From Brachionus koreanus (taxonomy: Eukaryota; Rotifera; Eurotatoria; Ploima; Brachionidae): 49,911 bases of DNA. The stretch covers positions 3,003,663 to 3,053,573 of the forward strand of contig PJRA01000005.1 of NCBI GenBank assembly GCA_016987375.1. Reading direction: 5' to 3'. The notes below the pieces were generated by a model. The model was not told the origin of the DNA, made no database searches, and was given only the letters and a program-made list of their open reading frames with translations. Positions 34,558 through 47,165 of the stretch are shown one piece after another; position 1 is the first letter of the stretch, and each line of letters starts with the position of its first letter. Both the position numbers and the translations under genes were made by a program.

Positions 34558-35037
34558 CTTTAGAAATAAACTTTATTTTAATAATAAATTTTATTTTTGT
34601 CAATATGTTTTTTTTTTTTTGACTAATTATAGAGTATTCTGTCAAAATTTTTGACAATAATTTTTAAATACATGGATTGCTCATTTTTAGAATTTTTTAC
34701 ATAAATATATTGAATATTGAAATAAAAGGTTTTCTAGTTGCCTTTACAATTTAATCGATAGATTATTTTCAACTATATTTCTTCATTTTATTAAATTTTT
34801 AAGGTTTTTTAAAAGAAAAATATAAAGAAATGCTTTTTTGTTCATATGAAAAGATGTATATAAGTAGGCCCGCTTTCGTTTTGACACTTTTTCAAATGCT
34901 TTTATCGTGTTGATATCTTATTGAATTCCTATTTATTAATTTTTATTTTGAACGCTTAAACTTTGGTCATTTAATTTAAAAAAATTTATTAAAGACGCAA
35001 GCATTTGTAAAGAGTTTTAAGTGTTTAAAAAAATATA

Positions 35038-36859
35038 TCATTGGAATAAAATTCTAAATATTGATAGAAAAAATTCTAAAATAAAAGTCCAAATAGAATT
35101 TCTCTGTGATTCACACCTTGTTCCTGTGTAGCCAGATGAACATGAACAATTAAAACCATCAATCATTTCATTACAAGTGCCACCATTTTGACATGGCTGA
35201 CTAACACAATTGGTGATTCTGAATTCGCATCTTAGACCAGTGAAAATGTTTGGACAAGCACATGCATACGAATTCAAAGTATTCAAACAACTTCCTCCAT
35301 TAAGACATGGCGATGAATCGCAATTCTTTATGGAAAAATATTACTTTTTTAATTAAAAAAATTTAATCATAAAATATCTACGTTAATTTGAACGTTGCAG
35401 TTTATTCCAGTAAATCCTTCAGGACATGTGCATGTGTAGCCAAATACTTGATTGACACAAGTAGCACCGTTAAAGCATGGGAAAGAATTACAGAAACTAA
35501 TTCGAGTCTCACATCTGGGTCCTGTAAATCCAGTTGGACATAAACAACTTTTTAAAAATATATTTAAGAAAGTTGTTCAATTTTATTTAGAATAAATTAG
35601 AAATTACATTGTTCCGCATCCTGAATTTTGACAAACACCACCGTTTGCGCAAGGGTTTATTGTACAAAAGTTCACTTGGGTTTGACAATTTGTGCCGGTA
35701 AATTCACATGGACAAGTGCACATGTAGGAACCAGGTGATGCTAAAAACGAAATAAAAAAATCTAAAAATTTTTTTTAACAATTTTTGATTACGTGAACTG
35801 CAATTTCCTCGTATGCATGGATTTTGATCACATGGATTAATGATTATTTCACAATTTGTACCAGTAAAACCAAAGTTACATGTACTTTAAATCATATGAA
35901 GTAGAATGATTAAGATTTTTTTTTAAAATATTTACCATTGATATGAAGTTCCTAGTTGGTTGCAAATACCACGTCCATTACATGGATCAGATTGGCATAC
36001 ATTTATCAAATTTTGACAACTAGAATAAAAATTTTTTGTTAGGGAAATTTTTTTTTCTTTTAATTTTTACTTAAAGCCAGTGTAGCCAGGCACACAAACA
36101 CATTGATATGACAGTCCAGAATTTGCACAAAGACCATTGTTTAAGCATGGCATAGATGAACAAGGTTCAACTATGATATTACAATTTGGACCACTGTAAC
36201 CGACTGGACATAAACAATTATAACCATTAATTATGAGCTGACATGATCCTCCATTTTGACATGGAAAAGACATGCAATAGTTGATAAGTACACTGCAATT
36301 TGGACCTCTATAACCCTTTTTATTTAAATAAATATTAAATTTTTTTTTAAATTTTTCTTACAGTATTACAATTACATGTGTAAGAATTTACACTTGCTAC
36401 ACAGATTCCATTTGGTGAACATGGATTACTTGAACAATAATTTATTAAAGTCTCGCATCTAGTGCCAGTGTAGCCAGGTGGGCACTGACATGTCCATGAA
36501 TTGAAAGAATTTTGACAAACACCATTGTTCAAACAAGGATTTGAAGAACAAAAGTTTATAACTATTTGACAAAATTGTCCAGTATAGCCTGGTAGACAGG
36601 AACAGACATAACCACCAATCAAATCTTGACAAATAGCATTATTTCGACATGGGTTACACAAGCATTCGTTAAAGTTTAATTCACAATTGGAACCAGTCCA
36701 TGCTGGTGGACAAGTACATGTGTATCCATTTGTTCCTTGTTGATTGCAAGTTCCACCATTGAAACAAGGATTAGTATCGCATGTATTCAAAGTTATTTGA
36801 CCATTTATTCCATTAGTTAAGATAAAAAAAAATTCAACAAGAACTATAGTTATTTTCAT
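35038..36859 (-). CDS. Secreted multi-EGF protein B (intact copy)
   Basis: Seven exons on the minus strand (36859-36362, 36315-36071, 36019-35936, 35884-35793, 35740-35608, 35547-35382, 35325-35038) with GT-AG introns of 46-61 bp join without a stop into 501 residues. A signal peptide ([20 protein letters not shown]) is followed by 12 EGF modules, mostly I-N-x-C..NPC.N.G.C and [10 protein letters not shown]. The protein ends with a hydrophobic stretch, [19 protein letters not shown], that could be a membrane or GPI-attachment signal. An in-frame ATG 18 codons upstream (36913) is less likely because it would displace the signal peptide. The function is not known; it is presumably an extracellular matrix or surface binding protein. 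The near-identical first exon at 29450-29935 is its dead paralogue. Confidence 0.87.
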
Positions 36860-37206
36860 TTTAATATTAAAAGATAATATTAAAACTTGTTTTAATCTCT
36901 TTTTAACATGCAAAATTACGAAAATAAAAAAATAAATCTAAAATTTTTTCTAAAAAATCTGTTATTGTTAAATTTAATTTGAGAACGAAGGATTCCTTTT
37001 CTAAATGCAAAAAAGTAACTTGCTTAAAATGCTAATTTCACCAATTTACTTTCTAGTTTCTAATGTAAACATTTTTCACAAATTTCTAAACAAATAAATT
37101 TAGTGTTGTAGGAAAATTTTAATTTTAGTATAGCTTGATTTATTTGGCGAAAGCTTTGAAACATGTAATTCCAAAGAAATTATAAAATAACTATATTTTC
37201 GCCTTA

Positions 37207-38154
37207 ATCAATAAATTCATTTTTATGGTTGATTATTAGAGAATTAATAAGGCTTTCAATTATTTCAATTTTTCATCATGATGATTCTTTAAAGAACTGT
37301 TAATGAATTTTCAATGAAATTCAGTCCAATATCTTTAAAAATCATTATATATTTTCCTTATATAATCTTTAAAGAATCATTAAATTTTGGTTGACTGGAT
37401 AGTTCTATTAGAACAGACAGTAACAATATTAAACAATAGTTTTAAGGATTAATTTTTTTCTCCTACTTCTTTGTAGACTGGTGTAAAAATCGCAATTCTA
37501 CGATGAAATTTAGTATATTTTATCGAAAAACATCAATACAGCTTATTTGTGCTTTATTGTACAAACTTGTAAAAACACATTCTAAGCTCTAAAAAAATAA
37601 TATTTTTTGATATAAAATTTTATTGTTTTTTCTTTTTGAAACGTAATTTTTGTACTAAAATTTCACATTGCCAAGAGTCTTCCTACTCAACTTGTTCACA
37701 TGTGTTACTTGAACTTACACAGTTTTTCAGGGTTAAGGTTAGGTTAAAGTGTTTATTAAATACGTGTCTTGAGTTTGATGTGGTGTTTTTTTTTCATCTC
37801 TCCTACTCTCATTACATATTTGTCTGATTAATGCTTTACGTAGTCCCCAACTAAAATCCTCAAGTTTTCAGGTTGTAAATCTTTTTCCTAATTATAAATT
37901 GAATTGAAAAATTAATTAAGTTACTTCACCAAAGACTGCATAAATTTCTTCACCAAAGTCTGATATCATTAATTTTTCATTTCTAGTCGACCACTTACTA
38001 GTTTCAGTAATAATATACTTTCAAAAATATCACAAAAAGGAAATTTTTGATAATCATAAAATAATTAAAAGAAAACAAATTAAAAATCAAAAAATTAAAA
38101 AAAAATAAGTGCAAACAAATTAAAAAAAAATAGAAAATTAAATACAATAAATTA
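37207..38154. other. Intergenic region, no gene seen
   Basis: About 950 bases between the 3' side of EGF gene C and the 5' flank of EGF gene B. It contains A/T-rich DNA, foldback-like ATTCTTTAAAGAA motifs near 37282-37376 and a short GGTTAAGGTTAGGTTAA run near 37731-37747, which is too short to be telomeric. Confidence 0.4.
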
Positions 38155-39015
38155 TTAATTAAAGTACATCAAAGTTTTTAAGGAAAATAAGCTCTTCCAT
38201 TGTAAAATTTTCTTTTTCAAAGAAAATACATATTTATAATATTTGCTTTCACATCTTTTACCAAAATATTGTGACGAACAAACGCATTTATATCCTGAAA
38301 TAGTATTGGCACAAGTACCATGAATACATGGATTAGAAAAACAGTAATTTTGTCTGGCTTCACATTTATATCCAGACGGTTTCAATGCCACACAAGTTGC
38401 ATTTTTACAAGGAGAACTACAACATTCATTAATTTGACTCTCGCATAATGTTCCAGTAAAACCAACTTGGCATTCACAAACATATCCAAAAGAATAATTA
38501 ACGCAACTACCATTGTTTTTGCAGGGGCTTGATAAACATTTGTTTAACTTTATTTCGCAATTTTTCCCAGTGTAACCCGGAAAGCATAAGCATGCGTAAA
38601 GATTTATAAATGATCGACACATGCCGCTACTATGACAAGGATTACTAGCACAAGCATCAATTAAAATTTCACAAAACTTTCCAGTTGTCCCAGATTTACA
38701 GAGGCATATTAAGTTATTTCCATTGGATGAAACAAATTTACCGTCATTTTTGCATACAAAAGCTGATAATTTTCTAATTAAAATTGAATAAAAATCACGA
38801 TTGTTACTTGAAGGGTGTTTATTTTTGATCGTTTCACAATTTATTCCAAAGTATTCGTTGGAACAAAAACAAAAATAGCCAGCATTTATTTCAATGCAAG
38901 TACCGTTATTTTTACATGGATTAGAGAAACAAAATAAATTTTTCTGTTCAGTTATTTTATAAATTGATTTTATTAGAATAAATATTAAAAAAAAAGATTT
39001 TGCTTTTAATTCCAT
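38155..39015 (-). CDS. Secreted EGF-repeat protein C (single exon)
   Basis: A single exon of 286 codons. The start ATG at 39015 gives MELKAKSFFLIFILIKSIYK, a signal peptide or anchor. About six EGF modules follow (CFSNPCKNNGTC..CFCSNEYFGINC; a diverged CKNDGKF..CLCKSGTTGKFC; DACASNPC; NKCLSSPC; a shortened NECCSSPCKNATCVALKPSG; NYCFSNPCIHGTC), then a lysine-rich, partly hydrophobic tail. The shortened module plus last EGF match the final exon of EGF protein A (CKNGTCVPLEPSGYKC), so the two genes share ancestry at their 3' ends. Lack of introns in the EGF array, unlike its neighbours, could reflect intron loss. Function unknown. Confidence 0.82.
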   Translation of the reverse strand: MELKAKSFFLIFILIKSIYKITEQKNLFCFSNPCKNNGTCIEINAGYFCFCSNEYFGINCETIKNKHPSSNNRDFYSILIRKLSAFVCKNDGKFVSSNGNNLICLCKSGTTGKFCEILIDACASNPCHSSGMCRSFINLYACLCFPGYTGKNCEIKLNKCLSSPCKNNGSCVNYSFGYVCECQVGFTGTLCESQINECCSSPCKNATCVALKPSGYKCEARQNYCFSNPCIHGTCANTISGYKCVCSSQYFGKRCESKYYKYVFSLKKKILQWKSLFSLKTLMYFN

Positions 39016-39351
39016 TTTTGAAATAAAAGTTGTTTTTTTTTGTTACTAACAGATAAAAATAAAATCAAATAAATTATGTATATGGTTATTTATTTTAATT
39101 TCTAAAAATCATTCAAACAAGATTATCAAAATTCTTTCATTAATATTTTTATTAAAAAAAAAAGGTTTCTAAGTGTTAAAAATCAAATAATCTCTAAAAA
39201 ATTTGAATTTGAATGAAAGGTATTTTGCAATTTTAACTTTTTTTGATTAAACTTAGAATATTTTAATTTAAAAAAAAATTGCAATTTTTAATATATAATC
39301 AAAAACTAATAAAATACAAAGCTTAAAACAATTTAAAAATAAAAAAGAATT
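39016..39351. other. Spacer between EGF gene C and the ABCA gene
   Basis: 336 bases of A+T-rich sequence holding the promoter side of EGF gene C and the 3' UTR of the ABCA gene. No motif can be assigned with confidence. Confidence 0.4.
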
Positions 39352-42300
39352 TTAAATTTTTTTTTTTTTATTTTTTAAATTGGTCTCTGAGATATTAATA
39401 AAAATTTGATCTAGCGAGCTTTGGGAAATTGAATAGTCTTTCAAAGAAATGTTCTCTTTATTTTCTTCCAATATTCCAAAAATATTCGACAATTTGTTGC
39501 TTTCAAAAGGTAGATTAAATTCTATCGAATCTTTGTGAACATCTTTAATTTCAGCACTCAAAAAATTTTCCCTTATAAAATTGATTACAGACTCATTCTT
39601 ATCATGACAAGTGGTTTTCATCAAAATTCGGTATCCATTTCCGTATTTAGACTTTAAATGCTGAGGACTACCGAGACATCTGAATCGACCATTTACCATA
39701 ATAGCAAGTCTGGTGCATAAAGACTCGCATTCAGCCATACTGTGCGAGGTCAAAATAACAATTCTTTTCTCTTTTATCAAACTCAAAATATCTTTCCAAA
39801 GTACTCGCCTAACTTGAGCATCCATTCCCGAAGTGGGTTCATCTAAGCAAATCACACTTGGATTTCCCAAAATAGCTATTGCTGTGGACAATTTCCTTTT
39901 GTTGCCTCCTGAATAGTCTTGAGCTATTCGATCCGAAAACGCGGTCAATCCAAACCGACTAAGAGCATAAAAGCAAACATCATTTATGTGTTTTTCAGGA
40001 ATACCTCTTAATCTGGCATAAAATGTTAAATGCTCACGAGCTGTCAAAAGTGGAAAAATGGCATTCTTTTGCGGACAATAACCTATATTGTCAAACGCTT
40101 TTTGTCTTTGTTTCAAAATGCTACTTCCATTTATGATTACATCTCCATTACTAGGCAAAACTTCTCCAGTTATCATTTTAAATGTTGTACTTTTTCCGGC
40201 TCCGTTTATTCCCAATAAACCGAAACATTCACCTTTTTTTAAAATTTTAATTCTTTTATTTTAAATTAACATTCTTAATTTATTTTAAAAAACAAATTTG
40301 ACTGTGTTTTTTTTTAATCTTTCAAAGTATACTTTCAATTTTTTTTTATGGTTAGTCAACAAACTCATGTCTAAAGAGACTGAACACTAAATAACACTTA
40401 ATTTATTTGAAAAATTTTAAAAAAAAAGTTAATTAAGTTAGATAATTCAAATTTTGCAACAAAATCTAATTAAAAATCTTACTGAAAATTGCAAGCTTGA
40501 ATGTTGAAAATTTCATCATTGATTTTTTGAAAAAAAACCCTTATATTTTAATTAATTTTTAAAATTTAATTTTAGTTTTTTTTTAATTTTTTCTCCTTCT
40601 CGTTTTCTTTATTAAAATAAAATATTAATTAAAATAAACAAATTAAATCTCATTACTCTCATTATTCTTTTTATTTTCTTTATTTTTAAACTCAATTCAT
40701 CAGCTTTGCATGAATTTTGAGCTTTTAATTAAGTATTAATTAAATGGTCCATACAATATTAATATATGCGAATGAATACCATTCAAATTAACACTAGAAT
40801 AATTTGGCGGTCTAATAGCCGACACTGATGGTAAACAACACTAATTATTAGTAAAATTTGAAGTTTAGTTATGCTGAAAAATTTATTATTTTTCAGAAAA
40901 CTAAATTTTTTATGTAAGCCAAGATGCCAAGTTTTTACATTTAAATATAAATAATTTTAGTGCTAACAAAACCTTATTTTTATTTATTAATTAAGTTATT
41001 ATGTTGAATTTTTAAAATTTTATAAGCCTAATGAAATGAACTAGAACTTTTTTGGAATTTAATTCTTATTAATTTTATTAGTTTATTTTTTTGATATAAT
41101 AATAATGATAATAATAATAAACTGCTCTGTATAACATTAAGATATAATATTGAATTAAAAATAAATAAAACGAACCATATTAAGTTCTATAACTATATTT
41201 CCTGATCACATAATTTTGTAGAATCTACTAGTTTATCTGAAATCCCCATTATCAAAAGTTTAGTTAGCCCAATAGATCATTATTAATTAATTCATTTTTT
41301 GTGTTAATAATATCATACAATAAAATAAATACTAATACTGGTACTCATATTATTTTGCTTAATTTATTAAAAAATAAACTTTTTATTTAAATAGCACCTA
41401 AATTATCAAATTTTTCGATTATTAATGAAGCTTATTAATCAAAAATAATTGACAATAATTTGAGTTTACTTGATCACTTTTTTAACTAATTTTTTATTAT
41501 AATTTTTCTTTTCAAAATCAAAAGCAAGTAAATGCAACATGGTACAACATTTTAAGTTGCACTATTATCACATTCTAATTAAACTTTATGTATATATTTT
41601 TTACAATTATATTCAAAGATAAAACAGTTAAAACTGTAATTTTTAAATTTCAAATTAAACCTACAATAATCTACAACTTTTAGGCTTATTATATTTTTCA
41701 CTTATTTTTAAAACCATTAAAATTTCAAATTTACTATGTTTTCAAAATCACCACTACAAATAAAGTTAAATAGAATTTAAAAAAAATTATGACTTTTAAA
41801 CTATTCTGTGAAAATTTTGTTTTTTAAATTATTGCAAAGAAGACGAAGATTAAAAACCATCAAGACAATACTAACCTGTTCGAATTCCAAGAGAAAGTTC
41901 CTTTACAGCAATATTTTCCTGCTTTTTCATGTAACTTTTGTATCTTTTGCTTAAATTAATTAATTTTACCATATCTTCTTCACCATCAGCATTTTCGAGC
42001 CTTTTTTTCTCGTTCAAAACATCGTCATCCTCCAATTTTTCATCTTGATCAGAATAGTTGGAAGAATCCATGTCTGGTTTGTATTTGATAAAAAAATTGT
42101 ACTCAATGAGAATAATAAGAGTGAAATAGCAAATTCCCTGAATGAACATGGCGCACAAATTTCGACCTATTTTGTCAAAATCAAAGGGCGAGTACTCGCC
42201 TCGGTAGCCAAAGTTTCGTTTAACCTCGGCCATGTTATGCAAATGAGACATTTCAAGCATGCCCTGGCCCAAACAATAGTGAGGAAAAAAAATTGTAAAA

Positions 42301-45300
42301 ACCAGCTTTAGAACTTGGTTTATCGGTATCAATTCTGGAGTTTCTTTGCTCAAACTATTCAGCACTGTGGTTGTAGTGGTCGTGCTAACACCAATGAATA
42401 TGTTCAGTGAACTGCTGATGACAAAAGATGAGCCGGCTAGTTTGAACAAAAAGTTAATTGGATACATCAAAGGTATGCATGCCCAGCCGTACAAAAAAAT
42501 CAACATTACCAAACAAGGAAAATTTTCTTTACTAGTAAATGTTTTGGTGTCAAAAATTAGAAATATAACGAGGCAGATGCAAGCCGGAAGAACAAAGTTT
42601 AAAAAATCCCAGAGTAAATTTGATATCCAATAGACATATGGCTGTATACCTGACACATACTGGAGTTGTTTGGAACTATTTTCGCGTTCTTCAACCAAAA
42701 AGACAAGAAAACTTGCTGGAATGAATGATAAAGCAAATATTATGAATATGGCTACAAACAGATCAATCAAAACTCTTTTGTCTAGTTGTACCAAAAATTG
42801 ATGCTTGGAAAATTTCATCGGATGATTGTGGCCAATGATGGCATACTCGTCCATATTTTCTCTTTCTGGCAGTGCACTGCGCAATAATGCATTGTTAAGC
42901 AAATTTAAATATGCCACATTGGCATGATAGCCTTTTGGATTGTACCATATTTTAATGTATTTTGACGCAAATGGTGTTTGTTTAGTTAGAAAATTTTCAA
43001 AATTAATTTCATCATTTTTTGTTATGTTGCTTAGATTTTTAGCTGTAATAAAAAAATTATAAAAATTTCTACTAAATTTTTTCCATTGAGACAAAAATTT
43101 TTTTGTTCTCACATCAAAATTAATAAACTCAAAGCCACCATATCTTTTTTCAAACATTTTTGGTGAAAATTCTGTTTTAATGAGCCAATCTGTGACATTT
43201 CTGCCAGTCAAGTCGTATAAAGTATCAAAAGTTTTTGTCTTATAAAAAGCTCTCATGCTTATGTCGCCACCTGAACTGATAGAACAATCGGGAAAGCCTG
43301 ATTTGCAGTCACAACTTTTCGATACTTTAGTCCGGCTAAAATTAGCTCGGACCAATTCGATGAGCATCGATTTTCTGTCTTTCAAATGCGGTAATGTTAC
43401 TTCAAAGTCAAAATTTTGACAAGTCAACAAGGCTTCGGTTTTTAGCTTGGACAGCTCTTTGCTTGAATGGTTTACTTTAATCACATGATCCTTTACACAT
43501 CTATTGCCTGGTCCGGGACTCTGTAAAAATGTTTTCCAAATTTTGTTTACTTGAGCTGAGCTTGAACTGGGTTTGAAAGGACTGAGAGTCAAATTTGTGT
43601 GATTTAAATCGAAATGTAATGGTTCGGCAAAAATAGAAGAATTTCGACTGAGGAACATGACATTGTCGCCCTCAAACCACCACGGATGAAGCTCCAGCGA
43701 TGGCTTGTCTTTGATCAATGGTGCAAAGTTGGCTACAAACAGAGCAAGACACACAAACACTATTGGCAACACAGTCTCGGCCACAAATCCCTTTACGTTT
43801 CGCCTAGTGCGATGAAAACGCTTAGCTAATAAAGCTAAACTTTGTTTTAAAAATAAACAAATTTTAGACTCAATCCTAGAATTATTTAATCTAGAAAATT
43901 TATCTATTTGTTCGCTGGTTAGACTATTTTTTTCAGTGACAAAATTGCTTGGTGTACTCTTAACTAATTTAATAAATATTTCCTCTAAACTAGTGTCTGA
44001 CAAGCCGATATTATCAATGCCAAGTTGGTCCATGTTTTCTTCAATTTGATTGAATATTTGCCTATAGCTAGCATTTTGTGTGTAAGGAATGGAAAAAGTC
44101 ATTTCAGAGCAGTTGTTATCAACAAGGAGAGCTTTTTCAATCCGACTAGTGATAAAATTGTAAATAATCTCATCATTTAGGTTCATAAAAGCTTGTTTTT
44201 CATCAATTTCAGTCTCTACAATATCATCCAAATTTATCCTATCTTTTATAAAGTCTAAACTACGCGTTTTTTGAGAGCTTGTGTCTGCATTAGCATCATA
44301 CCGAGCTAAAGTCTTCTTTGCCAAAGTCAAGTAGTAACCATTGGAAAATTTTTTTTTCAAAAAAAAAGGTGTTCCGTATGAGACCAGTTGACCATTAGCC
44401 ATAATTACAACTCGATCACTCAATATTTCAGCCTCGTCCAAATGATGTGTTGTAATGACAAGTGTACGGCCACGTTTGTACTTCATCAACAAGTCCCAAA
44501 CATTACGCCGACCGCCCAAATCCACTCCGGCAGTTGGCTCATCTAAAATAACTGTTTTAGAGCCACCTATAAAGGCCACTCCAATCGAAAGCATTCGTTG
44601 CATGCCACCTGACAGTTTTTTTGCATACTGATCCCGGTAAATGGCCAGTCCAGTCTCCTCAAGTATGTGTTCAGCTTCGCTGATAGCAATGCGCATACTC
44701 AAACCTTTTAGACGAGCATAAAATATAAGATGCTCGTAAACAGTTAGTTTAGAAAATAGAATGTTATGTTGAGGCACAAAGCCAAGAGATTTGCGTATTT
44801 GTTGCATGGATGTTGAAATTTCAAGTCCGTATATTTTAGCTTGACCATAAGTCGGCTTGTACAAGCCGGTAAGTAAGTGCATGGTGGTGCTTTTTCCTGC
44901 GCCATTGTGACCCAATAGAGAGGTCAATTCATTTTCATAAAAGTTAACATTCAGTCCTTTAAGTGCATGATTTTTTCCCCTTGAGTAAATTTTGTGCAAA
45001 TTTTTTATTTCTATGCCGACTGCTTCATCGATTTGACTCGGATCGATAGCATCATTGGACATGCTGTTGGAAAAGTTGTTGAATAGAAAATTTTCGTTGC
45101 CACTTTTGTCGGACTTGTTGATAAAGTGGAGAAATTTTTCGGCCAAACATTGTCTACGCTTTTGCTGAGTTGTTTCTTGGTTTTGGCCATCAGAGCGAAC
45201 CATTTCGCCGAACCAGTAGGATTTTTGCAGAGGAAAATACCATTTTTTTGGCACACCATACTCGCCAGGAAACAGTGCCTCAATGTACCAAGCTACAAGT

Positions 45301-47165
45301 AAGTAAAGAACAGAATCGAACAAGAGAAGTATGCACATGGTGCTCATTGTGAATTGTGATGCTGCAAACGGGGTTGAGTTTATGTTGTCCCATTTGATGC
45401 CTTTAGCTTGTAGTTCAAATGTTGCCATTATTTCTGCACAGTAGCTGAACGCCACAGTCGATGATAGCGAGGCCAAAAATTGCTGCCATGGTAGAATTGA
45501 TTCCGAATGGTTTAACAGCAAAGCATAGGGTAGGAAAAGAACAAAATAGGCTATGCCGGCCACAACTGATGCCAAACTGGCTTTGTTGAAAAATTTACTT
45601 ATTAGCACACATTGGGAAATGGTTGCTATGTTAAAACAAGTAAAAAATGTTATCAAAAGACTAACATCACTGTATATGGTAATGTTGCCCAATTTCATAA
45701 TCCAGCAAATTATCACCGAAACAAAGAACATTACTGAAAAATAGGAAATAAACCAAGAAAGCCAATAGGCACTATTAGACAGGCCCATTATTTGCATAAA
45801 TTCTTTGAGTTTTTTTTCTTTTTCATAAACAATGTCTTTAACCAGTGTGGATACAGTGTACACCCATGAAATTACCATGAACAGAGGAAGACTTTTGGAA
45901 ATGTCGATCAGAAATTTGTCTGCTATGTAGCACGGATATGGCGCTATTTGAGTTGTCAGGCCGAATTTTTGACTTTTGTTTGTTCTAAATTCAATTATTG
46001 CTTTTTCTATTATGTCTTGTACATAGATGAATCCGTAAAGTATATATGGATTGCATGTTGGACAGTCTTTTGGAGCAAAATTGTAATTTTTGTCCTTAGC
46101 CATAGCTGTGTCATGTGTTTTGGATGCGTTCATGCGTATTTTGTAATTTATTTTTTTGCTCTTAGTGTCACTAAAGATCACCATTGCCCAGAAAAGATCA
46201 TCTTCCATCAATTCTTCTCCCATTCTAACTGCATCTTGCTCATTTGCAAAGCCCAAAAAGCGATTTTGCTCAAAACATTCGATTAAATTACTGATTAAAT
46301 TCAAAATTTCTTTATAAAATTTTATATTTTCAACTAGATTAATTATATATTTATGAGACAAATTGATGTCTAGAAATTCTTTTAAAAATTTTTTACTCTT
46401 CCAACTGAATAGTTGAGTATTTTGATCACTAGTTAAATTAAATTTAACTAAAAAAGAATTTGTTAAGCTCACAATCTGATTCAAAAATACAGAAAAATTG
46501 TCTATATTTTGAAAGGTTAAATTGGCCCTGCTAATTATTTCACTAATGTGCAAACTGCTGTTCGGTGCAAAGATTATTTTTCCAAAAAGCATTGGTTTTA
46601 TTTGTTTGAATAAAACTTGAACATCTTCGGGCAAAACCTTAAGGGTTTTAAAAAGTGTCTTGCAAAAACACGAACTCGATTTTTCGTACTCATTTAGCTG
46701 GTTTAAATACTTGTTCTTGATGAAAAAACAATCTGATCTTTTTCTGTTTAAATCATTGACTTGTTCGAGAAAATGTCTGATGTCTTTAAAAGACAATTGA
46801 GAGTAGAAAGTCTTGTGTATTTTGAACAGATTATCCAAGTCCAAGTATTCGAGTATTTCTTCCATTTTGGTTGATTCATTCAGCAAATTACTTTTTTGAA
46901 GATGAAATTTAATGCTGCTAAATATGCTCGATTTTGAATCGCCACATATTGACTGGGTGAAATTTAAATTTTTTAGCTTTTCAAATATATCATTGATCGA
47001 ATTAATTTCACTATTTTCCCATTTTGAATCTGGTATTAAATTCTTAATTAAATAAAAATATAAAGTTTTCCGATGATTTTTGTTTGATAACTTTTTTAGA
47101 TTAATTTTTATTTCAAGATAGCAATTAAATACAATAACTATTGATAAAGTAGTGAAAAATATCAA
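39352..47165 (-). CDS. ABC transporter subfamily A (ABCA) full transporter
   Basis: Two exons on the minus strand, about 47165-41876 and 40232-39352, join in phase (GIRT|GECFGLLGINGAGKST) into about 2056 residues. Order: an N-terminal hydrophobic segment, a large extracellular loop, TMD1 (about 420-645; EKEKKLKEFMQIMGL, WYIEALFPGEYG, WYFPLQKSYW), NBD1 (Walker A GHNGAGKST about 751, signature LSGGMQ about 851, Walker B VILDEPTAGVD about 871), a second extracellular loop (about 1110-1480, cysteine-containing), TMD2 (EERENSSKQLQYVSG, FFPHYCLGQGM) and NBD2 (GINGAGKST, YSGGNKRKLS, VICLDEPTSGMD). These are diagnostic of ABCA lipid exporters or flippases related to ABCA1/ABCA3. Both ATPase sites look intact. 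The frame is open from a TTG codon at 47165, not an ATG, so one or more short upstream exons are missing from my model; MDQ|GTAAAA at 47349 is a weak candidate first exon. Substrate unknown. Confidence 0.93.
40233..41875. other. 1.64-kb intron of the ABCA gene
   Basis: Bounded by G|GTTAGT (donor at 41875) and TTTAAAAAAAG (acceptor at 40233). It interrupts the gene just before the Walker A motif of NBD2. A TTAACACTAGAA sequence at about 40788-40799 is identical to the end of the piggyBac-type MITE at 9289, but I find no matching second end, so it may be a solo terminus. Otherwise no gene or repeat seen. Confidence 0.7.

Larger units (their letters stand above)
31410..37206. repeat. Segmental duplication, copy 2
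   Basis: Counterpart of 27347-30262, twice as long. Extra material lies at about 32742-33905 and 34493-34980 (insertions holding short direct repeats) and at 35070-36340 (middle exons that copy 1 lost). Flanking homology stops abruptly at about 37206, where copy 1 also stops (30262). Confidence 0.85.

Noticed and set aside
37731..37747. Telomere-like GGTTAAGGTTAGGTTAA
   Set aside because: Only about three imperfect units in a unique context; not an interstitial telomere array.
42045..42633. Plus-strand frames opposite the ABCA gene
   Set aside because: Shadows of the minus-strand coding sequence; transmembrane codons read backwards.
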